Origin: Gammaproteobacteria bacterium
Lineage (GTDB): Bacteria; Pseudomonadota; Gammaproteobacteria; Steroidobacterales; Steroidobacteraceae
Direction: 5' to 3'
Assembly (NCBI GenBank): GCA_028293745.1
Contig: JAQGOF010000047.1
Location: 18,935-82,934, forward strand
DNA: 64,000 nt
This document shows, in pieces, positions 1-8,893 of the stretch. Position 1 is the stretch's first letter; the number at the start of each line of letters is the position of its first letter. The position numbers and the translations under genes are program-made. The notes under the pieces are model-generated. The model worked only from the letters and a program-made list of their open reading frames with translations. It did not search any database and was not told the origin of the DNA.

Positions 1-1686
1 TTTGTCGTACAGGAGCCGGGCGAGAGGTTCGGCATGTGCGAGCTCACAATGCAGCGTGTCAGCGACGAATTGGGTCACATCGTCGACAGACAGAGGCGCG
101 AGAACGATTTCGCGCACCACCGCCTCTGTCCCGCGAATTGCATCAAGCGTCTGCATCAAGGGGTGAGACGCGCTGACCTCGTTGTCGCGAAACGCTCCGA
201 TGATGAGAAGGTGTCGGACGTCAGGGTGCGTGATGAGGTGCTCGAGCAGCTTGAGGGTCGCGGCATCGAGCCACTGCAGATCGTCGAGAAAGATGGCCAG
301 CGGATGGTTCTTGTCGGCGAACACCCGCAGAAAGGACCGAAACACCATGTGAAAACGGGTTTCGGCTTCCGTGGCTGCGAGCTCCGCAACGGGTGGCTGT
401 TTCCCGATGACGAACTCGAGCTCGGGGATGAGGTTTACGATGAGTTGGCCATTCGGGCCAACGGCCTTGCGTATGGCACTACGCCAGCCCTCAACCTCTG
501 ACTCAGTGTCGCTCAAGATCTGCCGAATGAGGGTCCGGAACGCTTGCGCAAGCGTGGCATACGGAATATCCCGCTTGTACTGGTCGAACTTTCCGGAGAT
601 GAAGATCCCGCGCGGCAGGACGATCGCCTTGTGCAGCTCATGCACGACCGAGGATTTGCCGATGCCGGAATAGCCACAGACCAACACCAGAACGGCTGTG
701 CCGGTGGTGGTCACCTGATCAAACGCAGCGAGGAGGGTCTCCCGTTCCCGGTCCCGGCCGTAGAGTTTCTCAGGCATCAGAAGCCGATCTGGGGTGTCGT
801 GCGCGCCGAGGGTGAACGTGTCGACGCGTCCCCGAGCCTCCCATTCGGCGAGGCACCGCCTGAGGTCGGCTTCAACGCCGGCTGCCGTCTGATAGCGTTC
901 TTCGGCGGTCTTGGCGAGGAGCTGCAAGATGATTGCCGGGACAGGTGCCGGGATGTCCTTTGATCGCACGCGGGGCGGCACGGGCTCCCTCGCGATGTGA
1001 CAGTGAACCCACCCCATGGGATCGGAGGCGGTGAATGGCAGGCTGCCGGTGAGCATTTCATACAGCGTGATGCCGAGTGAATACAGATCGCTACGCGAAT
1101 CGATCGAACGATTCATTCGTCCAGTCTGTTCGGGCGCCATGTAGGCGAGTGCTCCGGCGAGGACGTCCGGAGGTTCGGGCGGCTGCCGCTCGCGTGGCAG
1201 CCGCGATGCGATACCGAAGCCCATCAGCCACACGTGGCCGGTGGCAGCGTCTACGAGAGCGTTGGCGGGCTTGATGTCCTTGTGGATGAGACCGTGCTGG
1301 TGTACCCGGCAGAGCGCAGCCGACAGTCCAATGGCGAGACGAAGGAATTGTCGCAACTCCATCGGCGCTCCGACCAGGCGGTCGAGTGGCTCGCCTCCGG
1401 GATCCTCCAGCACGAGCACGGGGCGGCCCTGGTGCTGTGCGAGCGCGACAGGGCGAACTGCCCAGGTGGAATCCAGTTCGTCTCGCAACGAATATTCGTG
1501 CTCCATGCGCCGAAGGCTACGGGGAGCTGTGTGCTCCCGGACGGGGATGAGCAGAAGGCGCGAGGAGAGGGTACCGTTGGGGTTGCGGCACAGGTTACGG
1601 TACAGGCCAAACTCTCCATCTTCACGGAGCGTCTCGCGCCTGCCATCCGCAAGCTCCAGGGCGGCGGCTTGCCACATCGATTCCAC
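1..1686 (-). CDS. Ser/Thr kinase-like / AAA ATPase signalling protein, 3' end outside window
   Basis: The reading frame runs without a stop from a GTG at 1686 (preceded by GAGAGG) to base 1; an in-frame ATG at 1677 is the alternative start. The N-terminal ~265 residues are a Ser/Thr kinase-like fold: the catalytic loop reads HKDIKPAN (about residue 136), but the usual DFG is GFG (about 157). It is followed by APE-like MAPEQTGRMN and then an AAA/NACHT-type ATPase with Walker A GYSGIGKSS (about 340) and Walker B-like IFLDDLQWLD. The architecture matches the first third of the 1996-residue protein at 22035-28025, so the missing part probably holds TPR-like, GAF and histidine-kinase domains. Loss of the Mg-binding Asp suggests the kinase-like domain binds rather than phosphorylates; this is inference. 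Confidence 0.85.
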   Translation of the reverse strand, partial: MESMWQAAALELADGRRETLREDGEFGLYRNLCRNPNGTLSSRLLLIPVREHTAPRSLRRMEHEYSLRDELDSTWAVRPVALAQHQGRPVLVLEDPGGEPLDRLVGAPMELRQFLRLAIGLSAALCRVHQHGLIHKDIKPANALVDAATGHVWLMGFGIASRLPRERQPPEPPDVLAGALAYMAPEQTGRMNRSIDSRSDLYSLGITLYEMLTGSLPFTASDPMGWVHCHIAREPVPPRVRSKDIPAPVPAIILQLLAKTAEERYQTAAGVEADLRRCLAEWEARGRVDTFTLGAHDTPDRLLMPEKLYGRDRERETLLAAFDQVTTTGTAVLVLVCGYSGIGKSSVVHELHKAIVLPRGIFISGKFDQYKRDIPYATLAQAFRTLIRQILSDTESEVEGWRSAIRKAVGPNGQLIVNLIPELEFVIGKQPPVAELAATEAETRFHMVFRSFLRVFADKNHPLAIFLDDLQWLDAATLKLLEHLITHPDVRHLLIIGAFRDNEVSASHPLMQTLDAIRGTEAVVREIVLAPLSVDDVTQFVADTLHCELAHAEPLARLLYDK

Positions 1687-1705
1687 GCGGCCTCTCGGTA
1701 AAGAC

Positions 1706-1721
1706 CGTCACGAGCGTGACG
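1706..1721. promoter_or_regulatory. 16-bp inverted repeat CGTCACG-AG-CGTGACG
   Basis: A perfect 7-bp inverted repeat with a 2-bp centre sits in the 44-bp gap between the MFS gene stop (1731) and the kinase-like gene start (1686). The arms are long and the loop is too tight for a good hairpin, so a dimeric regulator site is more likely than a terminator. No T-tract follows. Which regulator binds is unknown. Confidence 0.3.
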
Positions 1722-1730
1722 ATCCCACGA

Positions 1731-2933
1731 TTAGACCGCGCCGCGCTCGGTCCCTGCAACAAGCGCGACAGGACTGCGATCGGTAATCAGTGCGACAACC
1801 CAAGCACCGAAGCCCGCAAGCGCGAGCCCACATCCGACCCATCCGGTTGAAGTCCAGCCAAACCCCGACGCAATCGCCAAACCGCCCAGCCAAGGTCCGA
1901 GTGCATTCGCTACATTAAAAGCGGAGTGGTTGAGGGCTGCAGCAAGGCTCTGAGCATCGCCAGCTACATCCATGAGCCGCGTTTGAAGAACAGTTGCCAA
2001 TGCTCCGCAGAAGCCGATGGCGATCACATCCAGCGTTACGGTCCAGAAGTGTGCGGCCGCGGCTGAGTAAAACGCCAATGTCACCGCTGATCCTAGCAGC
2101 AGCAACCCAGCCGCTCTCATGACGGCGCGCTCGGCGAAATAGGGGACGATGATATTTCCTGCGGTCATTCCGACACCGAAGGCTGCAAACACGCACGGGA
2201 TGAAGCGTGCTGGAACGGCTGTCACTGCCGTCAAGGTCGAGGCCAGATACGTGTAAACCGAGAAAACGCCGCCAAATCCGATGGCGCCCACGGCGAGTGT
2301 CAGCCAGACCTGACTACGCTTCAGGGCACCCAGCTCGCGCGAGGGACTTGCCCCCTTGTCGGGCTGTTGCTCGGGGGTCAACATTGCCACCAATATCGCG
2401 GTGGTCAGTGCCAACGCCGCGACGATTCCGAAGCACCACCGCCAGCCAGCGACTTGGCCGAGCCAATTGGCAAGCGGCACGCCCACGATTGTCGCCACCG
2501 TGAGGCCGAGCAGGACGTGGCCGACAGCCCGGGCGCGTTGATCCGCGGGAACGACTGACGCCGCGGTGAGCATTGCGATGCCAAAATAAGCGCCGTGGGG
2601 CAGTCCCGTCAGAAAGCGCAAACCCAGCATCCAGGCGTAGGTCGGGGCGATGGCCGACAGGCCATTGGCGAGCGCATAGAAGCCCATCAGTGCCACGAGA
2701 AGTGTCCTGCGCGGCACGCGCGCCGAGAGCACCGCTATCAGCGGCGCTCCCACTACAACGCCGAGCGCATAGGCGCTGATGACATGCCCTGCAACCGGCA
2801 CACTGATCTGCAGATCGTGTGCCAGGTCAGGCAAGAGACTCATGGTCGCGAATTCTGTCGTTCCAATCGCGAACCCTCCCAATGCCAACACGAGATGAAC
2901 GAGGGCGGGTGTGGACCTGGCTGCGGTGCTCAC
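1731..2933 (-). CDS. MFS exporter, DHA1 / arabinose-efflux (YdhP-like) family
   Basis: The 400-residue protein is strongly hydrophobic with the pattern of 12 membrane segments. Family hallmarks near the N terminus are GGFAIGTTEFATMSLLPDLA in helix 1 and RVPRRTLL in the loop between helices 2 and 3. LTGLPHGAYFGIA in helix 4 is typical of sugar/drug efflux proteins such as YdhP, AraJ and SotB. The GTG start at 2933 has GGAG at a good spacing. It would export small molecules across the inner membrane by proton antiport; the substrate cannot be told from sequence. It lies 44 bp upstream of the kinase-like gene on the same strand, so co-transcription is possible but functionally unexplained. Confidence 0.85.
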   Translation of the reverse strand: MSTAARSTPALVHLVLALGGFAIGTTEFATMSLLPDLAHDLQISVPVAGHVISAYALGVVVGAPLIAVLSARVPRRTLLVALMGFYALANGLSAIAPTYAWMLGLRFLTGLPHGAYFGIAMLTAASVVPADQRARAVGHVLLGLTVATIVGVPLANWLGQVAGWRWCFGIVAALALTTAILVAMLTPEQQPDKGASPSRELGALKRSQVWLTLAVGAIGFGGVFSVYTYLASTLTAVTAVPARFIPCVFAAFGVGMTAGNIIVPYFAERAVMRAAGLLLLGSAVTLAFYSAAAAHFWTVTLDVIAIGFCGALATVLQTRLMDVAGDAQSLAAALNHSAFNVANALGPWLGGLAIASGFGWTSTGWVGCGLALAGFGAWVVALITDRSPVALVAGTERGAV

Positions 2934-3150
2934 TTCACTCCGATGATGCGAATTGGCGGCATGCTCGCAATGTCCGTCCGCCGGGTTAGCCGTCGATGTC
3001 CGGAGTCACCAGCTCGCGTTACATTCGTAATTGATTCGGCACTTCATGCAACGGCGTGGAAGCAGCCGAGGCGCAGTCTGCTGCTTGTAGCGACGATGAG
3101 GCCGATGTATGCCACGGCCATGTCAAATCCAGAACACTTGGGAGCGAACT

Positions 3151-3543
3151 GTGGATATTTCACGCAAAAAGCGGATTCTGATCATATGTGCCGGCCTGGG
3201 ACCCGTCCTTTGCGGGTTGGGCGGAGTCGCCACCCCGGCTGGTGCGCAGAATGCGGTCTCGCCGCCAGCGAGCCAGTCATATTCCGTTGCGGTTCCAGCA
3301 ACGCCAGGCGAAGCCGTGCTGGCGGACGGGGAATTGCAGGAGCGCGTGAAGGCAGCGTTGCATGCCGACCCGTATTTCTACGACGGACATGTCACAGTAT
3401 CCGTAGAACACGGCGCCGTAGTACTGCGTGGGTTTGTCTTCAGCGAGTGGGATTTACGAGACGCGATTCGCCTTGCCAGCAAGGCTGCCGGTGACAGACG
3501 TGTGGTCGACAATTTGTCAATCAAACAGAGCGGACGTCGATAG
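3151..3543 (+). CDS. Secreted BON-domain protein
   Basis: I chose the GTG at 3151 because GGAG lies six bases upstream; an upstream in-frame start at 3109 has no ribosome site. The 130-residue product begins KKRILIIC followed by a hydrophobic stretch ending ATPAGAQ, a good signal peptide with a cleavage site near residue 33. The mature C-terminal half (from LQERVKAALHADP to VVDNLSI) matches a BON domain, including the pattern VSVEHGAVVLRGFV. BON domains occur in periplasmic and outer-membrane-associated proteins such as OsmY and are thought to bind membranes or ligands. It stands alone, with no evident operon partner. Confidence 0.75.
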   Translation: MDISRKKRILIICAGLGPVLCGLGGVATPAGAQNAVSPPASQSYSVAVPATPGEAVLADGELQERVKAALHADPYFYDGHVTVSVEHGAVVLRGFVFSEWDLRDAIRLASKAAGDRRVVDNLSIKQSGRR

Positions 3544-3674
3544 ACGGCCCACGTGAGACCTGGGAACCAGGCTTACAGACTAGGGGATTTCCCTAGATCG
3601 GGATACTCCTAGCTGGATTGCAAGCGCTCTGCGCAACAGGATGAGGGCCTTGTTCTCCTCGAGTGGTGGTTCAA

Positions 3675-3895
3675 ATGCGAGTAGATCCAGGTGGCGGCGG
3701 CGTCAGTGTCAGCCCGGTTCCGCACAATCAGCCCATCGATCAGACGAAGGTGAGCCGCGCCGTGCAGCAGGCTGAGGTGACCATTCCGTACTCGCAATCG
3801 AACCTCGCCAATGTACTGACCAATCCGACTCTCGATCTGAACCAGGCAGAGCGAGACCAGGTCATCCAGGACCTGGCCCGTCAGGGCGGGCAGCC
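3675..3895 (+). pseudogene. Upstream part of the unrecognised gene at 3896, separated by an apparent frameshift
   Basis: From ATG 3675 the frame encodes about 74 residues of coherent, low-complexity-free protein, beginning MRVDPGGGGVSVSPVPHNQP and ending near IQDLARQGGQ. Beyond about 3890 this frame reads through into Arg/Pro/Thr-rich shadow sequence until 4067, while the neighbouring frame starting at 3896 takes over with normal composition. The simplest reading is one gene of about 390 residues interrupted by a single-base indel near 3880-3895, within a GC-rich run. A sequencing error or two overlapping genes are alternatives. I recognise no domain and no signal peptide. Confidence 0.45.
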
Positions 3896-4849
3896 ATGGA
3901 CGTTCTCATGCAGGGTGAGGCTGCAAGCGAGCAGGGCAGCGCCGCCGAGGCGCTTGCCAACGCCCTGTGGGCGCGCAATGGCAACCGCGGCACCGATCGA
4001 GCCGCGGCGGCCATGTACTACACCTCCGACGCGCTCACCATGCAGAACGATCTCAACACCCCGGTGAAGCGCCAGGAAGCATTCGAGGCCCTGGTGAGTT
4101 TCAACCAGTCCGGCCCATACAGCAATGTTCCGCCCGGCCAGCTCGCCACCGCCTGGAAGAATCAGGCCATCGCCGCGGAAGCCAACCTGTTCATCGGCAA
4201 CAGCCGGGAGCTCACCCAGGAGTACACCCTGCGCGACGCAATGCACACTCCGGATACGCAGGTGCTGGCGAAGTTCATGAGCCAGACAGTCTTCAATCCC
4301 AGTGCACAGAATATTCAGCTCAACGACTTCTCCTCGCTCAAGGATTCCTTGCCCAACTCCCTGGCCAACGTATCCAGCACGCTGATGAGCACCGCGAGGC
4401 AGGCACCGCCGGGCTCGCTTCAGGAGCACTATGCAATAGAGGAGTACGGACGGTTGTCCGCCGCCTTATCCGGCGGCGCGGCCCTGGCGCTGACCAACTA
4501 CGATGCGCAGGTTCAGGCCAACGATGCTGCCAAGAATCAGTGGGCAGATCTGGTCGGCGGAGTTGTTGGCAAAGTGATCAAGGTCGAGACGCCGTTCGGT
4601 AACCCGGCGGAGGACTTGGCGAAGGAAATCACGAAACAGGTGTACCAACTCATCGTTCACGGACCTGAGAGGCCGACGGCCTCACTGGCAGACACTCTAT
4701 ACCAACACTACGCACAGAACGTTGAGCAGCTGCGCACGGAGCCGGGCCAGCCAACCGATTTGACGTCCGACTTCGACTCGACGTACGGCGCTACGCTGCT
4801 GAACCTGCAGGGGCAGCTCAACGTCAATCTGGGCGGCCACGCGAATTGA
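3896..4849 (+). CDS. Unrecognised protein, alanine- and glutamine-rich
   Basis: This 317-residue reading frame begins at ATG 3896 with only a weak purine stretch (GGGCGGG) upstream, and the upstream frame (3675-3895) reads like its missing N terminus. The composition is soluble and mostly helical, rich in Ala, Gln, Asn and Ser. Recurrent themes include LANALWARNG, FEALVSFNQS and LVGGVVGKVIKVETPFGNP. It has no transmembrane segment, lipobox or catalytic motif that I recognise. A GC-rich hairpin follows the stop. Function unknown; it is not obviously connected to the BON protein before it or the signalling genes after it. Confidence 0.6.
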   Translation: MDVLMQGEAASEQGSAAEALANALWARNGNRGTDRAAAAMYYTSDALTMQNDLNTPVKRQEAFEALVSFNQSGPYSNVPPGQLATAWKNQAIAAEANLFIGNSRELTQEYTLRDAMHTPDTQVLAKFMSQTVFNPSAQNIQLNDFSSLKDSLPNSLANVSSTLMSTARQAPPGSLQEHYAIEEYGRLSAALSGGAALALTNYDAQVQANDAAKNQWADLVGGVVGKVIKVETPFGNPAEDLAKEITKQVYQLIVHGPERPTASLADTLYQHYAQNVEQLRTEPGQPTDLTSDFDSTYGATLLNLQGQLNVNLGGHAN

Positions 4850-4854
4850 AGTAT

Positions 4855-4871
4855 CCGGGCCGGTAGCCCGG
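4855..4871. terminator. Possible terminator hairpin
   Basis: CCGGGC and GCCCGG pair perfectly around the loop CGGTA, six bases after the stop codon at 4849. There is no U-tract, so any termination would not be the classical intrinsic type. In the rest of the 4850-5214 gap I see no gene or clear repeat. Confidence 0.3.
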
Positions 4872-5214
4872 GGCTCCCAATCTGAAAGTGGAAATTTGGA
4901 GTTGATCGCCTACGTCTTTGGCGATGCCTGTGTGAGAATCTCGCACTAACGTCCCCGTTCGCCGGTGTGCGCGCCATTGTGCAATGGCCCAAAACGAACC
5001 GGATTTTACTGCCGCCCAGGCCACGTTTCGACTATCCCCAACCTTTTCAGCCAATTGCGTGCCACCTTTGGTAGCGCGGTACATTGTTCAATGCATGGCG
5101 CTGGCAACGCCTTCTCGTTCTCCTACGCCGAGATCAGGATATTGCTGACGGGGCCCGGTCCTCCAATGTGCGAAATTCATCCTTTCGCGTCGCGACGAGC
5201 TATGTCAATTAGCT

Positions 5215-6498
5215 ATGTCTGAGAACAATGCTCCTGGGGCCAGAGGGCCCAAACCACGGCTGTTATTCGTCGAGGATGAAGCCACACTGCGCGAGCATTT
5301 GGCGCAGAAGCTATCCGACGAATACGTGGTGGACACGGCCGGAAATGGAAATGAAGCTCTGCTTGCAGTGATGCGGGCCAAGCCCGCGCTCGTGGTAACC
5401 GACATCGTGATGCCCGATATGGATGGAGTCGAGTTGCTCAAGACTCTGCGCCAGAGCCCGGGCACGCGTGCCATTCCGGTGCTGTTAATTTCCGGACGGG
5501 CCGCAGATGAATATCGGATCGAGGGGTTCGAGCAGGGAGCGGACGGATTTCTGGCCAAGCCGTACACGGAACGAGAGCTCAGAGCGCTGATTCGCGCGAT
5601 GCTGCGCTCCGCGCGGTCGCGCGCCGAGACCGCCGGCCGCGAGGCGCGCGACCAGGTCGAACAGCAAGCCGTGATCGAACGGGCCAAACTGAAACGAGCG
5701 CTCGCCGAGCTTCACGGCCGCGAAGAGCAACTGACGCTCAACCAACTGCAGCTCGCCGCGCTCAAGGAGGCAGACCGACGCAAAAACGAGCTCCTCTGTG
5801 CCCTCGCGGATGAATTGCGTAACCGGCTGGCGCCCATTCGTAAGGGGCTCGAGATCCTCAGGTCGAGATCGTCCGACGACGAGTTGTCTCAGCGAACCGT
5901 CGATATGATGGATCGGCAGACGTTGGATCTGGAACGTCGGCTCGATAGTCTGCTGGATATCGGCCGGGTCACACGTGGAAGCATCTCATTGAAGCGCGAG
6001 AAGATCATCTTGGCGGACGTGCTCGCGAATGCAGTTGATGCCGTGCGCCCAGTGGTGGAAGCGCGTGGGCACGAACTGGTGATTGATGTACAGCGCCCCG
6101 TCCCGGTTGTTATTGACGGCGACTTCGCTCTCCTTACGCAAGTTTTTTTTAAATTGCTATCGAACAGTGCGAAATTTACCGATCAGGGCGGCACGATTAC
6201 GCTCGCGTTGGATTGTCAGGGAGGAGAGGCGGTGGTGAGCGTGCGTGACACGGGTATCGGTATTGCGCATCACGCGCTCGAGCAAGTGTTTGAAATGGTT
6301 TCCCAGGTGCACCTTGATGATGCACGGCCGAACGGCGATCTGGGCATGGGCCTGTCATTGGTCCGCACGCTGACGCACTTGCACGGCGGCTCAATCAGCG
6401 CGTGGAGCGGAGGTCTGGGCACCGGAAGCGTCTTTACGGTCCGTTTACCCATGGTGGAGGAGAGCCTCGCAATGTCTGCCCAGGCGGCAGACATGTAG
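5215..6498 (+). CDS. Receiver-histidine-kinase-like hybrid lacking the phosphoacceptor His
   Basis: The 427-residue protein has an N-terminal CheY-like receiver (about 14-130) with FVEDE, the phosphorylatable Asp in VVTDIVMPD (about residue 63) and the switch Lys in LAKPYTE. A coiled coil follows (about 140-190), then a HisKA-like region and an HATPase domain with N-box LLSNSAKF, G1 box DTGIGI and G2 box GMGLSLV. The H-box, normally LAHELRNPLAPI, here reads LADELRNRLAPI: the phosphoacceptor His is Asp (GAT at 5809-5811, residue 199) and the Pro is Arg. It therefore probably cannot autophosphorylate in the normal way and may sense or relay signals instead. No membrane segment, so cytoplasmic. 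The receiver-GGDEF gene follows 162 bp downstream on the same strand. Confidence 0.85.
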   Translation: MSENNAPGARGPKPRLLFVEDEATLREHLAQKLSDEYVVDTAGNGNEALLAVMRAKPALVVTDIVMPDMDGVELLKTLRQSPGTRAIPVLLISGRAADEYRIEGFEQGADGFLAKPYTERELRALIRAMLRSARSRAETAGREARDQVEQQAVIERAKLKRALAELHGREEQLTLNQLQLAALKEADRRKNELLCALADELRNRLAPIRKGLEILRSRSSDDELSQRTVDMMDRQTLDLERRLDSLLDIGRVTRGSISLKREKIILADVLANAVDAVRPVVEARGHELVIDVQRPVPVVIDGDFALLTQVFFKLLSNSAKFTDQGGTITLALDCQGGEAVVSVRDTGIGIAHHALEQVFEMVSQVHLDDARPNGDLGMGLSLVRTLTHLHGGSISAWSGGLGTGSVFTVRLPMVEESLAMSAQAADM

Positions 6499-6660
6499 TG
6501 GAACCCACCGGCGGCGACCGCGTACTGCCGGTCTCGGACTGCAGTGCAGCGACGGACGAATCCTTGGATCTGCGGCTGACTTCACGGAACGCGGATTTTG
6601 TCACAAGAGTCGCAGTCGAGGACTGTTACGTTCGTCCTCACTCTAGAGTGAGTATCCGAG

Positions 6661-8097
6661 ATGATCCTTTTGTTGATGGTTGAGGACGACGACGCTGCGG
6701 CGGAGCTTACGCTTCGGGCTCTAAACTCGAGCGGCTTGCCCTGTGCCTGCGATCGGGTCGTCAATGAAGTCGAATTTCGCAGGGCGCTTGATTGCGGACC
6801 TGACCTCATCCTGTCCGACTCCAACGTACCCGGCTTTGATGGTTTCGCGGCGCTGTCCATCGCGAAAGGCGAACGACCCGGGACACCGTTCATTTTCGTG
6901 TGCGGACTTCTCGACGAAGCTGTCGCGCGGCGCGCTCTTAAAGCGGGAGCGGCCGATTACGTCGCGAAGTCGCAGCTCGATCGCCTTGCGCCCGCTGTTC
7001 GGTCGGCACTGGACTCAGGACACGGGAGGCTACGCCGTACGTCCGACCGCGGTCAGCCACCAGTCGGAGCTTTGGACCCAAACGATACGGCCGCGCACTT
7101 GCTCGAGCGACGAGACACTCTTGATCGGACGCTGCGTCCTCGGGACGATTCAACACTTTCCGCAGTTCTGAGCCGCACACCACCCATTCCAGTGGCGTTG
7201 GTGATGCTTCGATCCAACTCTGCGCTCGAGCGCTACGTCAAGGTGCTCAACAATGCCGAGATCGAGATCGAAGTCGTTCACGACTCCCGTGATGCCATCG
7301 GCAGATTGGCTGAACGCACCCATGCGGTGATGTTTACGGATCAACTCGACCTGGTTAGGGAAGCGCGCCAACTGGAAATGGGGTCCGCGACGCACATCGT
7401 GTTCATCGACCGCAGCGACACCGCCGGGCCTTCTGACGCCTTGCGCGCGGGTGCGAATGAGATCGTCCCGGCAGACGCCCGAGGCGAGCGATTCTGGGCG
7501 CACATGACCATCGTGCGGCGTTTGGTCAGCTTTGCAGCTTCGTTGCAATCGGCCATCACCGGCAATCGCATTCTCTCCACCATCGACGAACTCACCCGTT
7601 GTGGTAATCGACGCTTTTTCGAGCAGCAGTTCCCTCGCGAGGTTGCCCGCGCAATGCGTTTCCGGCGACCGCTCTCGCTCCTGATGTGCGATATCGATCA
7701 TTTTAAAGCGGTCAACGACCGGAACGGACATCAGACAGGAGATGAGGTGTTACGCGAGTTCGGCGAACGCCTTACCCATGGCCTTCGCCTCGGGCAGGAT
7801 TGGGCGGCGCGGATTGGAGGCGAGGAGTTTGCTATCGTACTGCCGGAAACAGGGCAATCCGAGGCCGTGGCAATAGCGCAGAGACTGTGTGAGCGTGTCA
7901 GCGCTTCCGCCTTCATCACCTCCGGAGCGGCAATATCGGTCACGGCGAGCTTTGGAGCGTGCGGAGTGCAGAGCCCGACTTCCGAATGGACGGGATTGCC
8001 CGAAAAAATGGTCCTGGCGGCCGATTCCGCACTGTACGAGAGCAAGCGAGCGGGCCGCAATCGAGTAACGGACGGCACCACGAAGATTGGCGCTTGA
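6661..8097 (+). CDS. Response regulator with C-terminal GGDEF diguanylate cyclase
   Basis: The 478-residue protein starts with a receiver domain (MVEDDD, with the acceptor Asp in DLILSDSNVPGFDG). A second, degenerate receiver-like segment follows (about 178-290), in which the equivalent Asp region reads AVMFTDQLDLV. The C terminus is a GGDEF domain with DIDHFKAVNDRNGHQTGD and RIGGEEF (about residue 385), the active-site form expected for making cyclic di-GMP from two GTP. The position for the inhibitory RxxD site reads LGQD, so normal product inhibition is probably absent. It follows the degenerate receiver-kinase at 5215 in the same direction and could take phosphate from another kinase. Confidence 0.88.
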   Translation: MILLLMVEDDDAAAELTLRALNSSGLPCACDRVVNEVEFRRALDCGPDLILSDSNVPGFDGFAALSIAKGERPGTPFIFVCGLLDEAVARRALKAGAADYVAKSQLDRLAPAVRSALDSGHGRLRRTSDRGQPPVGALDPNDTAAHLLERRDTLDRTLRPRDDSTLSAVLSRTPPIPVALVMLRSNSALERYVKVLNNAEIEIEVVHDSRDAIGRLAERTHAVMFTDQLDLVREARQLEMGSATHIVFIDRSDTAGPSDALRAGANEIVPADARGERFWAHMTIVRRLVSFAASLQSAITGNRILSTIDELTRCGNRRFFEQQFPREVARAMRFRRPLSLLMCDIDHFKAVNDRNGHQTGDEVLREFGERLTHGLRLGQDWAARIGGEEFAIVLPETGQSEAVAIAQRLCERVSASAFITSGAAISVTASFGACGVQSPTSEWTGLPEKMVLAADSALYESKRAGRNRVTDGTTKIGA

Positions 8098-8106
8098 TTT
8101 GCGCTC

Positions 8107-8595
8107 CTATCCTCTGAGCGGCTCGACGTGGTGATCATAGCGAGCATCGACGTCAGGATTGGGACTGAGATCCAGGGACGCTCGGAACTGATCATAGCGC
8201 TGGCTGGCGGCCGCTTCCCGATCGCGCATCCGCGCCCAGACCGGAAGACCAAGGGCTTCTGGATACCGAGCCGCGTAAGCACGCAGCGCGGCGACCGCAT
8301 GTGCGGCATCCGATCGCCAGTGACCACGATATAGCGGATAGCATTCGTCCAAGCGCTTGAAGAAGTGATTGTATCCAACATTGCACGCGTACAGCGGATC
8401 GCAAGTCATCCGGGCAATCGCCTCGGGTGTCAGCACACTGCAGAGGTGCGCGGCGGAAAAGTGAGCCATCCACCCGAGAATGCAACCTACATCGTCCGAG
8501 CACAGTGGAATCCTGTTGGACGTGTAATGATAGCAGCGCGGATTCTTTTCGATGTGATTTGCGGTTTTCAATACCAACTCTTTGGTAGAGAGCAT
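8107..8595 (-). CDS. Conserved-looking hypothetical protein
   Basis: The open frame extends much further upstream, but ATG 8595 is seven bases after AGG of a strong GGGGAGG, so I take the product as 162 residues. It starts MLSTKELVLKTANHIEKNP. It has a Cys-containing segment (LCSDDVGCILGWMAHFSAAHLC), an aromatic- and Asp-rich centre (GYNHFFKRLDECYPLYRGHW) and an Ala-rich helix. No signal peptide or membrane helix. I recognise no family. The gene ends nine bases from the convergent GGDEF gene. Confidence 0.6.
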   Translation of the reverse strand: MLSTKELVLKTANHIEKNPRCYHYTSNRIPLCSDDVGCILGWMAHFSAAHLCSVLTPEAIARMTCDPLYACNVGYNHFFKRLDECYPLYRGHWRSDAAHAVAALRAYAARYPEALGLPVWARMRDREAAASQRYDQFRASLDLSPNPDVDARYDHHVEPLRG

Positions 8596-8893
8596 CGCCA
8601 TACCTCCCCGGGGGCCGGGCCTGAATCCGGACATGTTCGACCGGACGGCGGTGGACGGCCGCCGCGCCAGCTGCGCCCTGGCTAGTCGATCGAAACCGCA
8701 GGCTGACAATTGGCAAATGGACCGCGGAACTGGGGCCGGACCGTCCGCCTGGCTGTCGCGAGGTGTTCCTTTGCGAAAGAAGTGAATTCTCACGGTTGCT
8801 CCAGGTTTATGCAGATGGACCGCGAGTATTGCCGCCGTCAACTTTGCGTTGTAAAGTCAACGCGTGAGGAAATCCCGGAGATGGCCGCCGCCA

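Noticed and set aside
2595..3494. Plus-strand open frame of 299 codons
   Set aside because: It is antisense to the MFS gene and overlaps the BON-protein gene in another frame; no recognisable motif or ribosome site.
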